NCBI GenBank assembly: GCA_001898405.1 | Contig: MKTW01000011.1 | Coordinates: forward strand, 254,801 to 318,800 | Length of the DNA stretch: 64,000 bases | Origin: Sphingobacteriales bacterium 44-61 | GTDB taxonomy: Bacteria; Bacteroidota; Bacteroidia; Chitinophagales; Chitinophagaceae | Direction: 5' to 3' | In this document: one piece after another, positions 16,283 through 23,549 of the stretch | Layout of the letters: the number at the start of each line of letters is the position of its first letter | Position numbering within the stretch: position 1 is the first letter of the stretch | Notes under the pieces: generated by a model | What the model saw: only the letters and a program-made list of their open reading frames with translations | Told to the model about the DNA's origin: nothing | Database searches by the model: none | Made by a program: the position numbers and the translations under genes

Positions 16283-16567
16283 ATGACACTAAGACAAGCA
16301 CGCAAAAGAATGAAAGAAATCAGGAAAGAGCAGGTGAAACTCGGTCAGGAATTACGAGAGATCGCCATGTTCTTGGAGTCCAAAGGTGCCAGGAGTGACG
16401 GTACCAATTTCTATGAAACAAGCAGGGATATGCGTGTTTTCAGGGCCTGGCAGACCTCCCCAAAAACATATAAACAACTGGCGGCAGAGTTTGATCTTCC
16501 TGTAGCGGAAGTAAAAGAAATTATAAGTTATACCGGAGGTCAGGTGAACGCCGCGCTGTATGATTAA
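16283..16567 (+). CDS. Small protein with basic helix and helix-turn-helix-like end
   Basis: A 94-residue protein. The N-terminal 35 residues are a basic amphipathic helix (RKRMKEIRKEQVKLGQELRE). The C-terminal part, TYKQLAAEFDLPVAEVKEII, has the pattern of a sigma-like or winged helix-turn-helix, so DNA binding is possible. No family recognised. It stands alone, divergent from the five-gene minus-strand cluster, with a 250-base gap that should contain both promoters, and could regulate that cluster (inference). Confidence 0.55.
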   Translation: MTLRQARKRMKEIRKEQVKLGQELREIAMFLESKGARSDGTNFYETSRDMRVFRAWQTSPKTYKQLAAEFDLPVAEVKEIISYTGGQVNAALYD

Positions 16568-16597
16568 AAAAAGCGGAAGGCGAAACCTAACGGCCGT

Positions 16598-16945
16598 CTA
16601 CTGTGTTTTAACCGTGCAATTATCTTGGTGAAGCACGATCGTCACCTTTTCATCAAACGCTCTTTTATACTTATCCGTAAAAGAAAACTTCGCCTCTTTT
16701 AGGTAAACGGTGTCCTTTGTAAAAGAGACGATTTTGTCGAGGGACACAAGCGTACCGCGGTTGACGCGAATAAATAACTGCGCCGGCAGTTGTTCTTCCA
16801 GTTGTTTTAAACTTAAATGCGGCATGAGTTCACCATGATCAGTGAATATGTTGACATGATGTGCAACAGATAGTACATAACGGATATCAGTTAGATTGAT
16901 CCGGACAAATCGCTTATTCAGGTGAATAAAAATGAATGATTGCAT
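16598..16945 (-). CDS. Stand-alone LytTR DNA-binding protein
   Basis: A 115-residue protein consisting almost only of a LytTR domain: INLTDIRYVLSVAHHVNIFT near the start, then SLKQLEEQLP, FIRVNRGTLVSLDKI and FTDKYKRAFDEKV. This domain binds direct repeats at promoters. There is no receiver or membrane domain, so the signal input must come from a partner. The gene upstream (16970-17539) ends 24 bases before this start and is the obvious candidate. Confidence 0.8.
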   Translation of the reverse strand: MQSFIFIHLNKRFVRINLTDIRYVLSVAHHVNIFTDHGELMPHLSLKQLEEQLPAQLFIRVNRGTLVSLDKIVSFTKDTVYLKEAKFSFTDKYKRAFDEKVTIVLHQDNCTVKTQ

Positions 16946-16969
16946 AAGAGGATTTTTAGAAAATTAATT

Positions 16970-17539
16970 TTAATGGGCCATATCAATCGGCATTTCAATC
17001 CCTTCAATCATTTTATACACCCATACAGCATCGAGCAACCGGTATAGCTCGATAATATCCAACCCAACCCAGAACGATTCCGCCGACTCATTGATCGACA
17101 TGGTTCCGAGCGCAGATTCAAATAAACATTGCACCAGCGTTCGCCATTCATACACCGAATGCTTGGCAAAAAAAGCTTGAACAACAACCAGGGGACATGT
17201 CCATTCATGCGGGTGCAGATGGCTCGGAAAATCATCCCAGTTGCCGATCCGCTTGCATAAGAACTTGGCTTGCTTGATAATATGTTTGGATGATTCGTTA
17301 CTGGAGACAGTGGGCGTATTTTCATAGATCAATTGCCCGATATCGATCAGGTCTAAGATTTCATTTTGCGTATACAGCAGATGCAGAATAGCGGATTGCG
17401 ATGCAGGAAATTCGTTGACATAAGCCGCTTCGATCAATTTCGTTAATCGGGCGCTTTGAAAACGGAGTCCTTCATCCCCGAACAGGTATTCAACTTTATC
17501 ACGGATCAGTTCATCCTTGCAGGGTAAATTCATAAACAA
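16970..17539 (-). CDS. Hypothetical protein encoded with the LytTR regulator
   Basis: A 189-residue, mainly helical soluble protein with no signal peptide or membrane segment; an internal start at MNLPCKDE (17533) is equally possible. Notable stretches are EFPASQSAILHLLYTQNEIL and WTCPLVVVQAFFAKHSVYEW. No family recognised. It is coupled to the LytTR gene downstream and may modulate that regulator (inference). Confidence 0.55.
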   Translation of the reverse strand: MFMNLPCKDELIRDKVEYLFGDEGLRFQSARLTKLIEAAYVNEFPASQSAILHLLYTQNEILDLIDIGQLIYENTPTVSSNESSKHIIKQAKFLCKRIGNWDDFPSHLHPHEWTCPLVVVQAFFAKHSVYEWRTLVQCLFESALGTMSINESAESFWVGLDIIELYRLLDAVWVYKMIEGIEMPIDMAH

Positions 17540-17826
17540 ATAGTTAGTGTGAATAGAAATAAATAGCGGAAGATCTTGCGGAGCTGCGCATCAGGGTGGG
17601 AGAGACAAGAGGAAGTACAAACAGGTAAAGCCCGAATAAACTCGCAGCATCACAGTAAGATGCCGGACCGTAAAAGTAAGAGACCGGTACATGCCTGACC
17701 ACATAGCAGTATCTCACGCTGCGGGTTGATCAGTGATGGAATGCTGCGAATATAAAGCAATACCGGATGACGAAAAAAAATTAAGCAAGTTGCTTTGCGC
17801 TATCTTTGCCGCCCCAAATTTATCCC

Positions 17827-18081
17827 ATGGCTGCTGTGACGCCCAACATTCAATTTACTTTGCTGGTCAAGATCGAAGGCCGCCTGCGCGAGTTCAACTT
17901 CAGAAAGCGTTCGGCGCAGCTATACGATGTCGATACCGCCGATGAAAAAGGCGCCCGCTTCCAATTCAACTGGAAGGAAGTGGATGGGGCCTGGGAGATC
18001 ACATCGCTGGCGAACCTTCCGGATTGGATCAGGCGAAACACGTCCTCCCTCCGCGAAAAATTTCACGAGCATTTGTTGTAA
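17827..18081 (+). CDS. Hypothetical protein (84 residues)
   Basis: Start taken at MAAVTPNIQFTLLV; the longer frame from 17806 adds a few residues without support. The protein is a small beta-rich domain (KIEGRLREFNFRKR, FQFNWKEVDGAWEI) ending in a short helix. No family recognised. The next gene, a broken XRE regulator, is convergent and ends 6 bases away. Confidence 0.5.
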   Translation: MAAVTPNIQFTLLVKIEGRLREFNFRKRSAQLYDVDTADEKGARFQFNWKEVDGAWEITSLANLPDWIRRNTSSLREKFHEHLL

Positions 18082-18086
18082 TAATT

Positions 18087-18321
18087 TTAAAGCCCTTCCA
18101 GTAATGTCGACAGTTGCACGTTAAACGCTCTGGCGATCAGCAAAAGATCGATGAGCGTGGGATCAAATTCTCCGCTTGGTAGTTTTTGCAGATCAGCTAA
18201 TGGGATGGATGTCCTATCAGCGATCCACGGCCACGGATCACTTGCATATTTTTGCAGGCACTTTTGCCGCGATCACTTTTCCTAATCGTTGCAGGAGATA
18301 AATATTCTTTGCCTTTTTCAT
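18087..18321 (-). pseudogene. Frameshifted XRE-type helix-turn-helix regulator
   Basis: On the minus strand the frame from 18319-18321 reads MKKAKNIYLLQRLGKVIAAK and then hits a stop (CK*). A one-base shift recovers ADRTSIPLADLQKLPSGEF and LIDLLLIARAFNVQLSTLLE up to a TAA at 18087. Together they give about 78 residues with the Cro/C1-type helix-turn-helix layout, in which the C-terminal DPTLIDLLLIARAF helix is the most typical part. Frameshift lies near 18255-18265. Probably a dead regulator of the mobile element; a sequencing error is possible. Confidence 0.55.
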
Positions 18322-18442
18322 GACCGCAAATTGCATCCTAAAAAGCGAAGCAGTGGTGTTCGAACGAATACCAGGTGGGTGGAATAGTAAACTATAATGT
18401 AGAATGCAAAACTTGATCGGGTAAGCGTTGATATCCGTGTTT

Positions 18443-18469
18443 TCACCCATAGCCGCCGGGTATGGGTGA
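18443..18469. promoter_or_regulatory. Inverted repeat TCACCCATA-9-TATGGGTGA
   Basis: A perfect 9-bp inverted repeat with a 9-base spacer, followed by TACCTTTG (18473-18480), which matches the Bacteroidota -7 box TAnnTTTG on the plus strand. A half-site with the same flank (ATTTTCACCCATA) occurs at about 16120-16133 in the promoter region of the five-gene cluster. It may be an operator for a dimeric regulator such as the adjacent XRE protein. Confidence 0.4.
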
Positions 18470-18481
18470 CATACCTTTGCT

Positions 18482-18540
18482 CCGTGACGTCACAGGTTGG
18501 AGTGCCGGCCGGGCTCCGGGTTTATCCCGGAGCTTTTTTT
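18482..18540 (+). ncRNA. Candidate small RNA unit (promoter box to terminator)
   Basis: Between the TACCTTTG box and a strong terminator there are only about 60 bases and no reading frame. The sequence is GC-rich (GTGACGTCACAGG then GTGCCGGCCGGGC) and could fold. It is a candidate short RNA or the stub of a lost gene; expression is unproven. Confidence 0.25.
18513..18540 (+). terminator. Strong rho-independent terminator
   Basis: GCTCCGGG (18513-18520) and CCCGGAGC (18526-18533) form a perfect 8-bp stem with loop TTTAT, followed by seven T residues. No plus-strand gene lies directly upstream except the convergent small gene at 17827 and a possible short RNA. Confidence 0.8.
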
Positions 18541-18573
18541 ATAGCACTTATTTATACTCCGTCTGCGCAATCG

Positions 18574-18993
18574 TTAAGGTTGGTCACTATGATGATCAAA
18601 AGCCCTTACCACTTTGATCTTGGCTTCACTTAAAATCCGGTAACCATAATCATAACAGAAAAAATAAGGATTCCCGTCTTTTTTGAAATCACGCTGATGC
18701 GTATAATAGTCGAAGTTAAATCCTGCTGATACAAATAATGTACGGTTGAGCGCAGCTCTTTCCGGATATTTATTGAATCGCAGCAGGATCTTTCTATTCT
18801 TGATGAGTATTTTCTGTACGCGCTTATATTCTTCGGTGTCCTCTCTGTTACGCACACTATTATGATACGCGTTCTTGCAGCGCTCGTTGCAGAATAGCCT
18901 GTCCGATCTCCCTCTCGCGGTATCAAAGGTTTTGCCGCAATACTTACAGACGCCTTCCCAGGGTTGTTTTGGATAAGGAACACCGTATTCCAT
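18574..18993 (-). CDS. Zinc-ribbon-like protein of the mobile element
   Basis: A 139-residue protein with four cysteines arranged CKYCG and CNERCKNAYHN, a zinc knuckle resembling those that recognise nucleic acids. The rest is basic (RVQKILIKNRKILLRFNKY) and then FFCYDYGYRILSEAKIKVV. It is divergent from the SSB gene and of the type often carried by Bacteroidota mobile elements. Function unknown; nucleic-acid binding is inferred. Confidence 0.65.
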   Translation of the reverse strand: MEYGVPYPKQPWEGVCKYCGKTFDTARGRSDRLFCNERCKNAYHNSVRNREDTEEYKRVQKILIKNRKILLRFNKYPERAALNRTLFVSAGFNFDYYTHQRDFKKDGNPYFFCYDYGYRILSEAKIKVVRAFDHHSDQP

Positions 18994-19123
18994 CGTCTTA
19001 AAATTACCAAATTATCCGTTTCAGAAACGTTTATATATGTATATAAACGGGTAAAATTCTTTTGCCCTTTCCTCGCCCATCTACCTTCAATCCCTTCAAA
19101 TTCATTCACCTAAAACAGACTTT

Positions 19124-19450
19124 ATGAATGGAAATCAAATAACACTGATCGGCCAGGTAGGAGATCACCTGCAGGCAAGTACAATGAGAAACGGTGATCG
19201 CCGGGTCGCCCTGCGCGTCTTTACCCGCTATCCTGCGAGGGATGAACAAGGTAAAAAGACTTGGCACAGCCAATGGCATGATGTAATTGCCTGGAGAGAG
19301 CAGGCCTTGTTTGCAGAGCGCAATTTGGTAAAAGGCAGCCGCGTGCTCGTGCAAGGTTGTGTCGAGTACCGGACATTCATGGACCACAAAGAACATAAAC
19401 GTTACATCACCCGTATCCGCGCTTTTAACTTCCAGAACCTGGATCGTTGA
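19124..19450 (+). CDS. Single-stranded DNA-binding protein (element-encoded)
   Basis: A 108-residue OB-fold protein: NQITLIGQVGDHLQASTM, RVALRVFTRY, WHSQWHDVIAWREQALFA, and KGSRVLVQGCVEYRTF, the canonical SSB strand order. It lacks the acidic C-terminal tail (DDLPF type) that recruits partner proteins, unlike the second SSB at 20372. Together with the neighbouring nuclease and relaxase genes it fits DNA handling during transfer of the element. Confidence 0.85.
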   Translation: MNGNQITLIGQVGDHLQASTMRNGDRRVALRVFTRYPARDEQGKKTWHSQWHDVIAWREQALFAERNLVKGSRVLVQGCVEYRTFMDHKEHKRYITRIRAFNFQNLDR

Positions 19451-19495
19451 CACTGTTTTGAAATCTATTCTTCACTCACTGCTAATACTACACCT

Positions 19496-20080
19496 ATGTC
19501 TGCCAAACAACCCTTTAAATACGGCGTATCCCACAAGATCATTTATTGGGGTTGCCTTTTTGATTCCCTGCTTGAACTGAAGTATGCGATCTCGATCGAA
19601 CAGGAGTATGAGTTCCTGCGGGCGCATATTCCGGTTTATTATGATCCAAAGACGCTATTGCCGACCGACTATATCCGCGGAAATATTCGTCGCTATACCC
19701 CAGACTTCCTGATCCGTCATAAGCAAACCGGTGAAGCATTTTGGGTAGAGGTTAAACCCCGTGCTTTTGCTGGTGATCCACAGCTTACCACCCGACAAAA
19801 AGTTGCGGAGAATTACATCCGTTGGAAAAACTATGATTGGAAGTATATCGTTGTATTCGACGATGAGATAAAATTAAAAGAGGAACAGAACCAACTGTTT
19901 CTTCATTCCCGCAAACTCATTTGCAAATCTGCCCGCAAATTGTCGTTTCAGCAGTTCAATAATCAATTCGACCGGAGCGCGCCAACTTTTTTCTCCAATA
20001 TTCCCCGCAACGCGCAGATTCATTTTGTAATGTTTGGATCCGCCTTGTCTTCTTCGAAGCTGAAGCATAAAACTCCGTAA
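19496..20080 (+). CDS. TnsA-like PD-(D/E)XK endonuclease
   Basis: A 194-residue protein with the order of a TnsA N-terminal nuclease: FDSLLELKYAISIEQEYEF supplies the first Glu, RRYTPDFLIRHK the Asp, and AFWVEVKPRAF the E-x-K. In Tn7 TnsA cuts the 5' strands at transposon ends with TnsB. Here no TnsB, TnsC or targeting gene is present, so the protein is probably a stand-alone nuclease of the mobile element, placed between two SSB genes. The last 60 residues, rich in Ser, Lys and Phe, have no obvious counterpart. Confidence 0.7.
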   Translation: MSAKQPFKYGVSHKIIYWGCLFDSLLELKYAISIEQEYEFLRAHIPVYYDPKTLLPTDYIRGNIRRYTPDFLIRHKQTGEAFWVEVKPRAFAGDPQLTTRQKVAENYIRWKNYDWKYIVVFDDEIKLKEEQNQLFLHSRKLICKSARKLSFQQFNNQFDRSAPTFFSNIPRNAQIHFVMFGSALSSSKLKHKTP

Positions 20081-20371
20081 TAGCTATACAACTCTTCCGG
20101 ATGACCAAGGAATTGCTCACGAGGATGGGCGTCAGCTACCCTCGATTGCTTTGACTATTAAAACCGGAAAAGGCGAAAGCGAATTTGGCGACTCCTCCGC
20201 GCAAACCAAAAGGTTCGGCATAAACGGCTTCCTCCCCAGAGGGTCCCCTCCAATTATTCCGTGTTCCTTTTGGTGTTCCACCTTCTGCACGGTCGCCTTT
20301 CCCTTGCTTTCTTTTTTCCGGTTTTTCTTTTCAAAGCAATTTTTTTTTTCATCACAATTAAATCAACAATT

Positions 20372-20737
20372 ATGGAAATCGTAGGAAGAGTAACAGCAAA
20401 CGCAACTGTAAACAAAGTTAAAAGTGATCGGCAGGTCGTGAATTTTTCGGTAGCGGTCAATGATCGGTACAAGCCAAAGGAGGGCGAACCGGTAGAACGA
20501 ACTACTTTTTTTAATTGCTCGTACTGGATCAGTTCAGGAATAGCAGAGTATTTAACCAAGGGAACACTGGTTCAGTTGAATGGCTGCATCAGCGTGAACG
20601 CATGGAAGAACATGGAAGGCGAAGCAAAGGCCAGCCTGAATCTTCACGTGAACAGTATCAAATTACATGGAAAGCACACCGGTGAAACCTCTTCGAAAAA
20701 AGCCACTGCACCGGTTGAAGATGACCTGCCCTTTTGA
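20372..20737 (+). CDS. ssb: Single-stranded DNA-binding protein with acidic tail
   Basis: A 121-residue SSB. I chose the ATG at 20372 (MEIVGRVTANATVNKV), discarding a hydrophobic upstream extension of the frame. The OB fold is clear (VVNFSVAVNDRYKP, TTFFNCSYWISSGIAEYL, GTLVQLNGCISVNAW). The C terminus ends in VEDDLPF, the acidic tip SSB proteins use to recruit replication and repair partners. It is followed by the J-domain gene. Confidence 0.9.
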   Translation: MEIVGRVTANATVNKVKSDRQVVNFSVAVNDRYKPKEGEPVERTTFFNCSYWISSGIAEYLTKGTLVQLNGCISVNAWKNMEGEAKASLNLHVNSIKLHGKHTGETSSKKATAPVEDDLPF

Positions 20738-20789
20738 TTAACCAAACTCCCCGACCGTCCGGGAGCATAAATAACAGGAGGGTTTTAGC

Positions 20790-21254
20790 ATGACCTATTT
20801 CAAAGACTGTAAAACAATCGAGGACGTAAAAGCTACTTATAAAAAGTTAGCTAAACAGCATCACCCAGACAGGGGAGGTGATACTGCCACCATGCAAGCC
20901 ATAAACCGGGAATACGCTTTTGCCTGTGCGCATATTGCTAGGGGTTCGGGAATGACCGATGAACAGGTAAGATATTCCGAACAATACCGCAGCGTGATTG
21001 AAAAAATCATAAACCTGCCAGCCATTACTATCGAATTGGTAGGCGGATGGATATGGGTTACCGGGGATACGATTTCTGTTCGCAAGCAACTAAAAGAAGC
21101 CGGGTTGTTTTTCGCTCACAAAAAACTAGCGTGGTATTTCCGTAGCGATGAATACAAGACCCGTGGCGGTAAGAAATCACTTGCAGAAATAAAACACAAA
21201 TATGGCAGTCAGCGGATCAGCCGGGAGCATTCCGGTAACGAGTTAAATAATTAA
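20790..21254 (+). CDS. J-domain protein
   Basis: A 154-residue protein starting with a J domain: the HPD signature is in LAKQHHPDRGGD (about residue 27), followed by QAINREYAFA. Unlike full DnaJ it lacks the Gly/Phe and zinc regions. The C-terminal half (IELVGGWIWVTGDTISVR, FFAHKKLAWYFRSDEYKTRG) is a separate domain seen on mobile-element J proteins. An AGGAGG-like sequence 12 bases before the ATG is one of few Shine-Dalgarno sequences here. Likely a DnaK co-chaperone acting on an element protein. Confidence 0.8.
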   Translation: MTYFKDCKTIEDVKATYKKLAKQHHPDRGGDTATMQAINREYAFACAHIARGSGMTDEQVRYSEQYRSVIEKIINLPAITIELVGGWIWVTGDTISVRKQLKEAGLFFAHKKLAWYFRSDEYKTRGGKKSLAEIKHKYGSQRISREHSGNELNN

Positions 21255-21273
21255 TCCTTTAAAACAAATTAGC

Positions 21274-21711
21274 ATGAAAAAGATCAATCCAAAAGCGACC
21301 CGCATTTTCTGTAAACTTTTAGACCAGCTGAAAGGCCGCCGCCAGTATATTAAACTGGAACTGGAATCCTTTATGCCGCTTTCATTCGAACGCATCTTGG
21401 ACGATGTGGTTACTCCTTTCGGTACTGGACATTTATACAGTATGATGCATACTTATATACAAAACGGCGATCTGATGCGTGATCCCGAAGTATGTTTTAT
21501 CGTAGTCGATAACCGGGGCCAGCCGGATCAGTACGATATGATCTGCGTTTACCCGCAACTCTACCGGCAGGACAATTTCGGATTGTATGAGGAAAGTATC
21601 CGCATCGAGGGAAACAGTATAACGAATGTTATTAAGGCCTGGCAGGACAGCCACGTTGTATTTGCCAATCAGTGGCTGGTCAATATCAACCAGCAGGGAT
21701 TTTTAAAGTGA
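21274..21711 (+). CDS. DUF6908-like protein
   Basis: A 145-residue protein with the pattern FMPLSFERILDDVVTPFG... then NGDLMRDPEVCFIVVDNRG and NQWLVNINQQGFL, which I associate with the DUF6908 family found on Bacteroidota mobile elements. Function unknown. Transcribed with the J-domain gene 19 bases upstream. Confidence 0.65.
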   Translation: MKKINPKATRIFCKLLDQLKGRRQYIKLELESFMPLSFERILDDVVTPFGTGHLYSMMHTYIQNGDLMRDPEVCFIVVDNRGQPDQYDMICVYPQLYRQDNFGLYEESIRIEGNSITNVIKAWQDSHVVFANQWLVNINQQGFLK

Positions 21712-21779
21712 TGTGATTGGGTAATCATTTTTATTAAGCGAAAACCGGGGGCGCAGCCGGTCAAGGGGCGCAATCTTTT

Positions 21780-22464
21780 ATGGCAACAAAGAATGTAAAA
21801 CAACATAGCAAAGTAAGGGGTAAGACGGCTGCGGAAAAGGCACCTGTTTTAGGGGAAGTATTGTTAGCAAAGGCCGTCTATTTATCAGTAGCAACAGAGT
21901 TGATCGATTTCAGCCCTTTTAATTACCGCAAACATTTTTCGGAAAGTGCGTTGGAGCAGTTTGCAGCAGAGTTGAAGCAGCACGTTTTCCAGTCACCTCA
22001 GTGAGCCGGAAAAGATCGGAGAACTGACAGAGGCAGACCGGCTTACCCTTCGTCTGATTGTTTATCAGGCTTTATCCTTCGACGGAGAGACTGCGGTAAA
22101 TGAACTGCTTTTCCCAAACAAAGAAAGGTACGAGCGTGCAGGTAACAAGGCTTTATATACGGCCCTGCAATCAATGAACGACCAGCAGGTAGCGTGGATG
22201 ATCCGGCTGGCCCTGATGGATAAACCCGAAAGTAAACAACCTGCACAGGCAAGTGGGTATTTTCTGTATGAAGTGGCGAAGGCCGCAGGTCTTCCTGTGG
22301 CTACGGTTGAACAGGCACAGAAGGATAAAACAAATGAGCGGAAAGAAAGACTAAGTGTCCGGCTAACAGCGATCGAAAACAAAATAAAAAAGCTGAAAGC
22401 AAGCACACTTATCGAAATATTGTCAACCGGTAGTGATGAAGAGGCGGATGACTTTTCGGTCTAA
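21780..22464 (+). pseudogene. ParB/Spo0J-type partition protein, internally deleted
   Basis: The first 68 residues end in SVATELIDFSPFNYRKHFSE and LEQFAAELKQH, the start of a ParB N-terminal domain. The frame then shifts and reads VFQSPQ*. In the other frame LSEPEKIGELTEADRLTLR and then ELLFPNKERYERAGNKAL through to SDEEADDFSV follow, the C-terminal part of the same family. The whole central region, including the ParB CTP-binding box and the DNA-binding helices, is missing, with the junction near 21980. A deletion inside parB is the simplest explanation, so partition is presumably lost. Confidence 0.7.
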
Positions 22465-22541
22465 TTTATCATAGGCGTAATGTATTGAAAACTGCCGCTG
22501 CCTGTAATGGGTGGCGGCAATTTCTTTCCGGCGCAGACTGC

Positions 22542-22823
22542 TTAAAATGCTTTGAGCTTTTCATTCATTTCCACTAGTCCCGCTTTTTCTAATAGTTCCT
22601 CTGCGATCAATGCTAATTCCTGCAGTGTTTCAGGAGGTAGGCCCGATAAAAGGCTGAACGATTTTTCATCTGCTTCTTTACCCTTCAATCCCCGTTCAAT
22701 GACCTTGTTTAAGAGCAGCAGATTTTTTCGCGATGTTTGCAGGCTAACTTTGACTTTCTCGCCCATCCCCGGAACGCTTAAAATAGTGTCGAATACCTGG
22801 GCTACTTCCACTTTCGTTTGCAT
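22542..22823 (-). CDS. Small conserved-looking helical protein of the element
   Basis: Start taken at MQTKVEVAQVFDTIL. 93 residues, predicted all-helical, with SVPGMGEKVKVSLQTSRKNL, NKVIERGL and LPPETLQELALIAEELLEK. Opposite in direction to the parB remnant and the mob genes. I do not recognise a family; its position beside the candidate oriT is the only clue. Confidence 0.5.
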   Translation of the reverse strand: MQTKVEVAQVFDTILSVPGMGEKVKVSLQTSRKNLLLLNKVIERGLKGKEADEKSFSLLSGLPPETLQELALIAEELLEKAGLVEMNEKLKAF

Positions 22824-22889
22824 ACACAATGGTTTACATTTTCACTAATCAATTGACGGTTCAAAAGTACAACGCAACCTGCCTGCTGA

Positions 22890-23145
22890 CCCCAATCATA
22901 TTTGCGGGGGTATTGGTGTGCCCCGGGGCAAGATGTAAATTCGATGCATTAATAATAGTGCGAAGCGAATGGTGAGTACATGGAAGAACTCTCTATTGTA
23001 CCATTAATATAGGGTTGGTTTTTAATGATGCATCGAAGCTGCTATTGCAAGGGTATCGCGTATGCCTGTCAGCATACAGCTAGATGTACGTTTGTCGGAC
23101 AAACGGTAGGCCCTTCCGCTCCAAAGTCGCTTCGGGAAAGGCAAG
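22890..23145 (+). other. oriT: Candidate origin of transfer (oriT) upstream of mobC
   Basis: Non-coding segment before the mob genes with several inverted repeats: GTATGC-6-GCATAC (23060-23077), the near-perfect palindrome CGTTTGTC-G-GACAAACG (23089-23105), a GGGG/CCCC pair around 22905-22935, and an imperfect pair GCCCTTCC/GGGAAAGGC (23110-23142). MOBP-type relaxases nick next to such repeats, and the relaxosome gene starts 6 bases after the last one. The nick site itself cannot be identified by eye. Confidence 0.5.
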
Positions 23146-23150
23146 TGTGT

Positions 23151-23549
23151 ATGAAAAAAAGTGCAACAAAAGTCAATCTGACCAGGCGTGTCACCGTGCG
23201 TTTCAAGCCAGAGGAATACCACAAGATTGAACGGTTATTTAAAACGACGACCAAGCGCAAGATCAGTGAATACATAAGATCTGTATTGCTGGAAAAGCCC
23301 GTGACGGTGTATACTCGTGACCAATCTATGGATGAAGGCATGATGGTGTTACGGCAATTAAAAAAAGAATTGTCGGCCATTGGTAATAACTACAATCAAG
23401 CTGTTAAAAAGCTCCATATCCTGGATCAATTTCCAGAGCTAAAATGGTGGGTGCAACACACCGAAAACCAGCGCCAGTTGGTCCTGCAAAAAACGGAAGA
23501 AATCAACCGATCTATTCATCAATTGTTTGACCAATGGTTGCGCGAATAA
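23151..23549 (+). CDS. mobC: Relaxosome protein MobC (ribbon-helix-helix)
   Basis: Start taken at MKKSATKVNLTRRVTVRFKP; the frame from 23025 would run through the candidate oriT. 132 residues: the N-terminal strand-helix-helix RRVTVRFKPEEYHKIERLF with SEYIRSVLLEK is a ribbon-helix-helix DNA-binding unit, followed by a coiled-coil-like helical segment LKKELSAIGNNYNQAVKKL, the arrangement of MobC accessory proteins that melt or bend oriT for the relaxase. Its end overlaps the relaxase start by 16 bases, implying translational coupling. Confidence 0.8.
   Translation: MKKSATKVNLTRRVTVRFKPEEYHKIERLFKTTTKRKISEYIRSVLLEKPVTVYTRDQSMDEGMMVLRQLKKELSAIGNNYNQAVKKLHILDQFPELKWWVQHTENQRQLVLQKTEEINRSIHQLFDQWLRE

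Noticed and set aside
19496-20080. Tn7-like transposon core
   Set aside because: Only a TnsA-like nuclease is present; no TnsB, TnsC, TniQ or end repeats were found.
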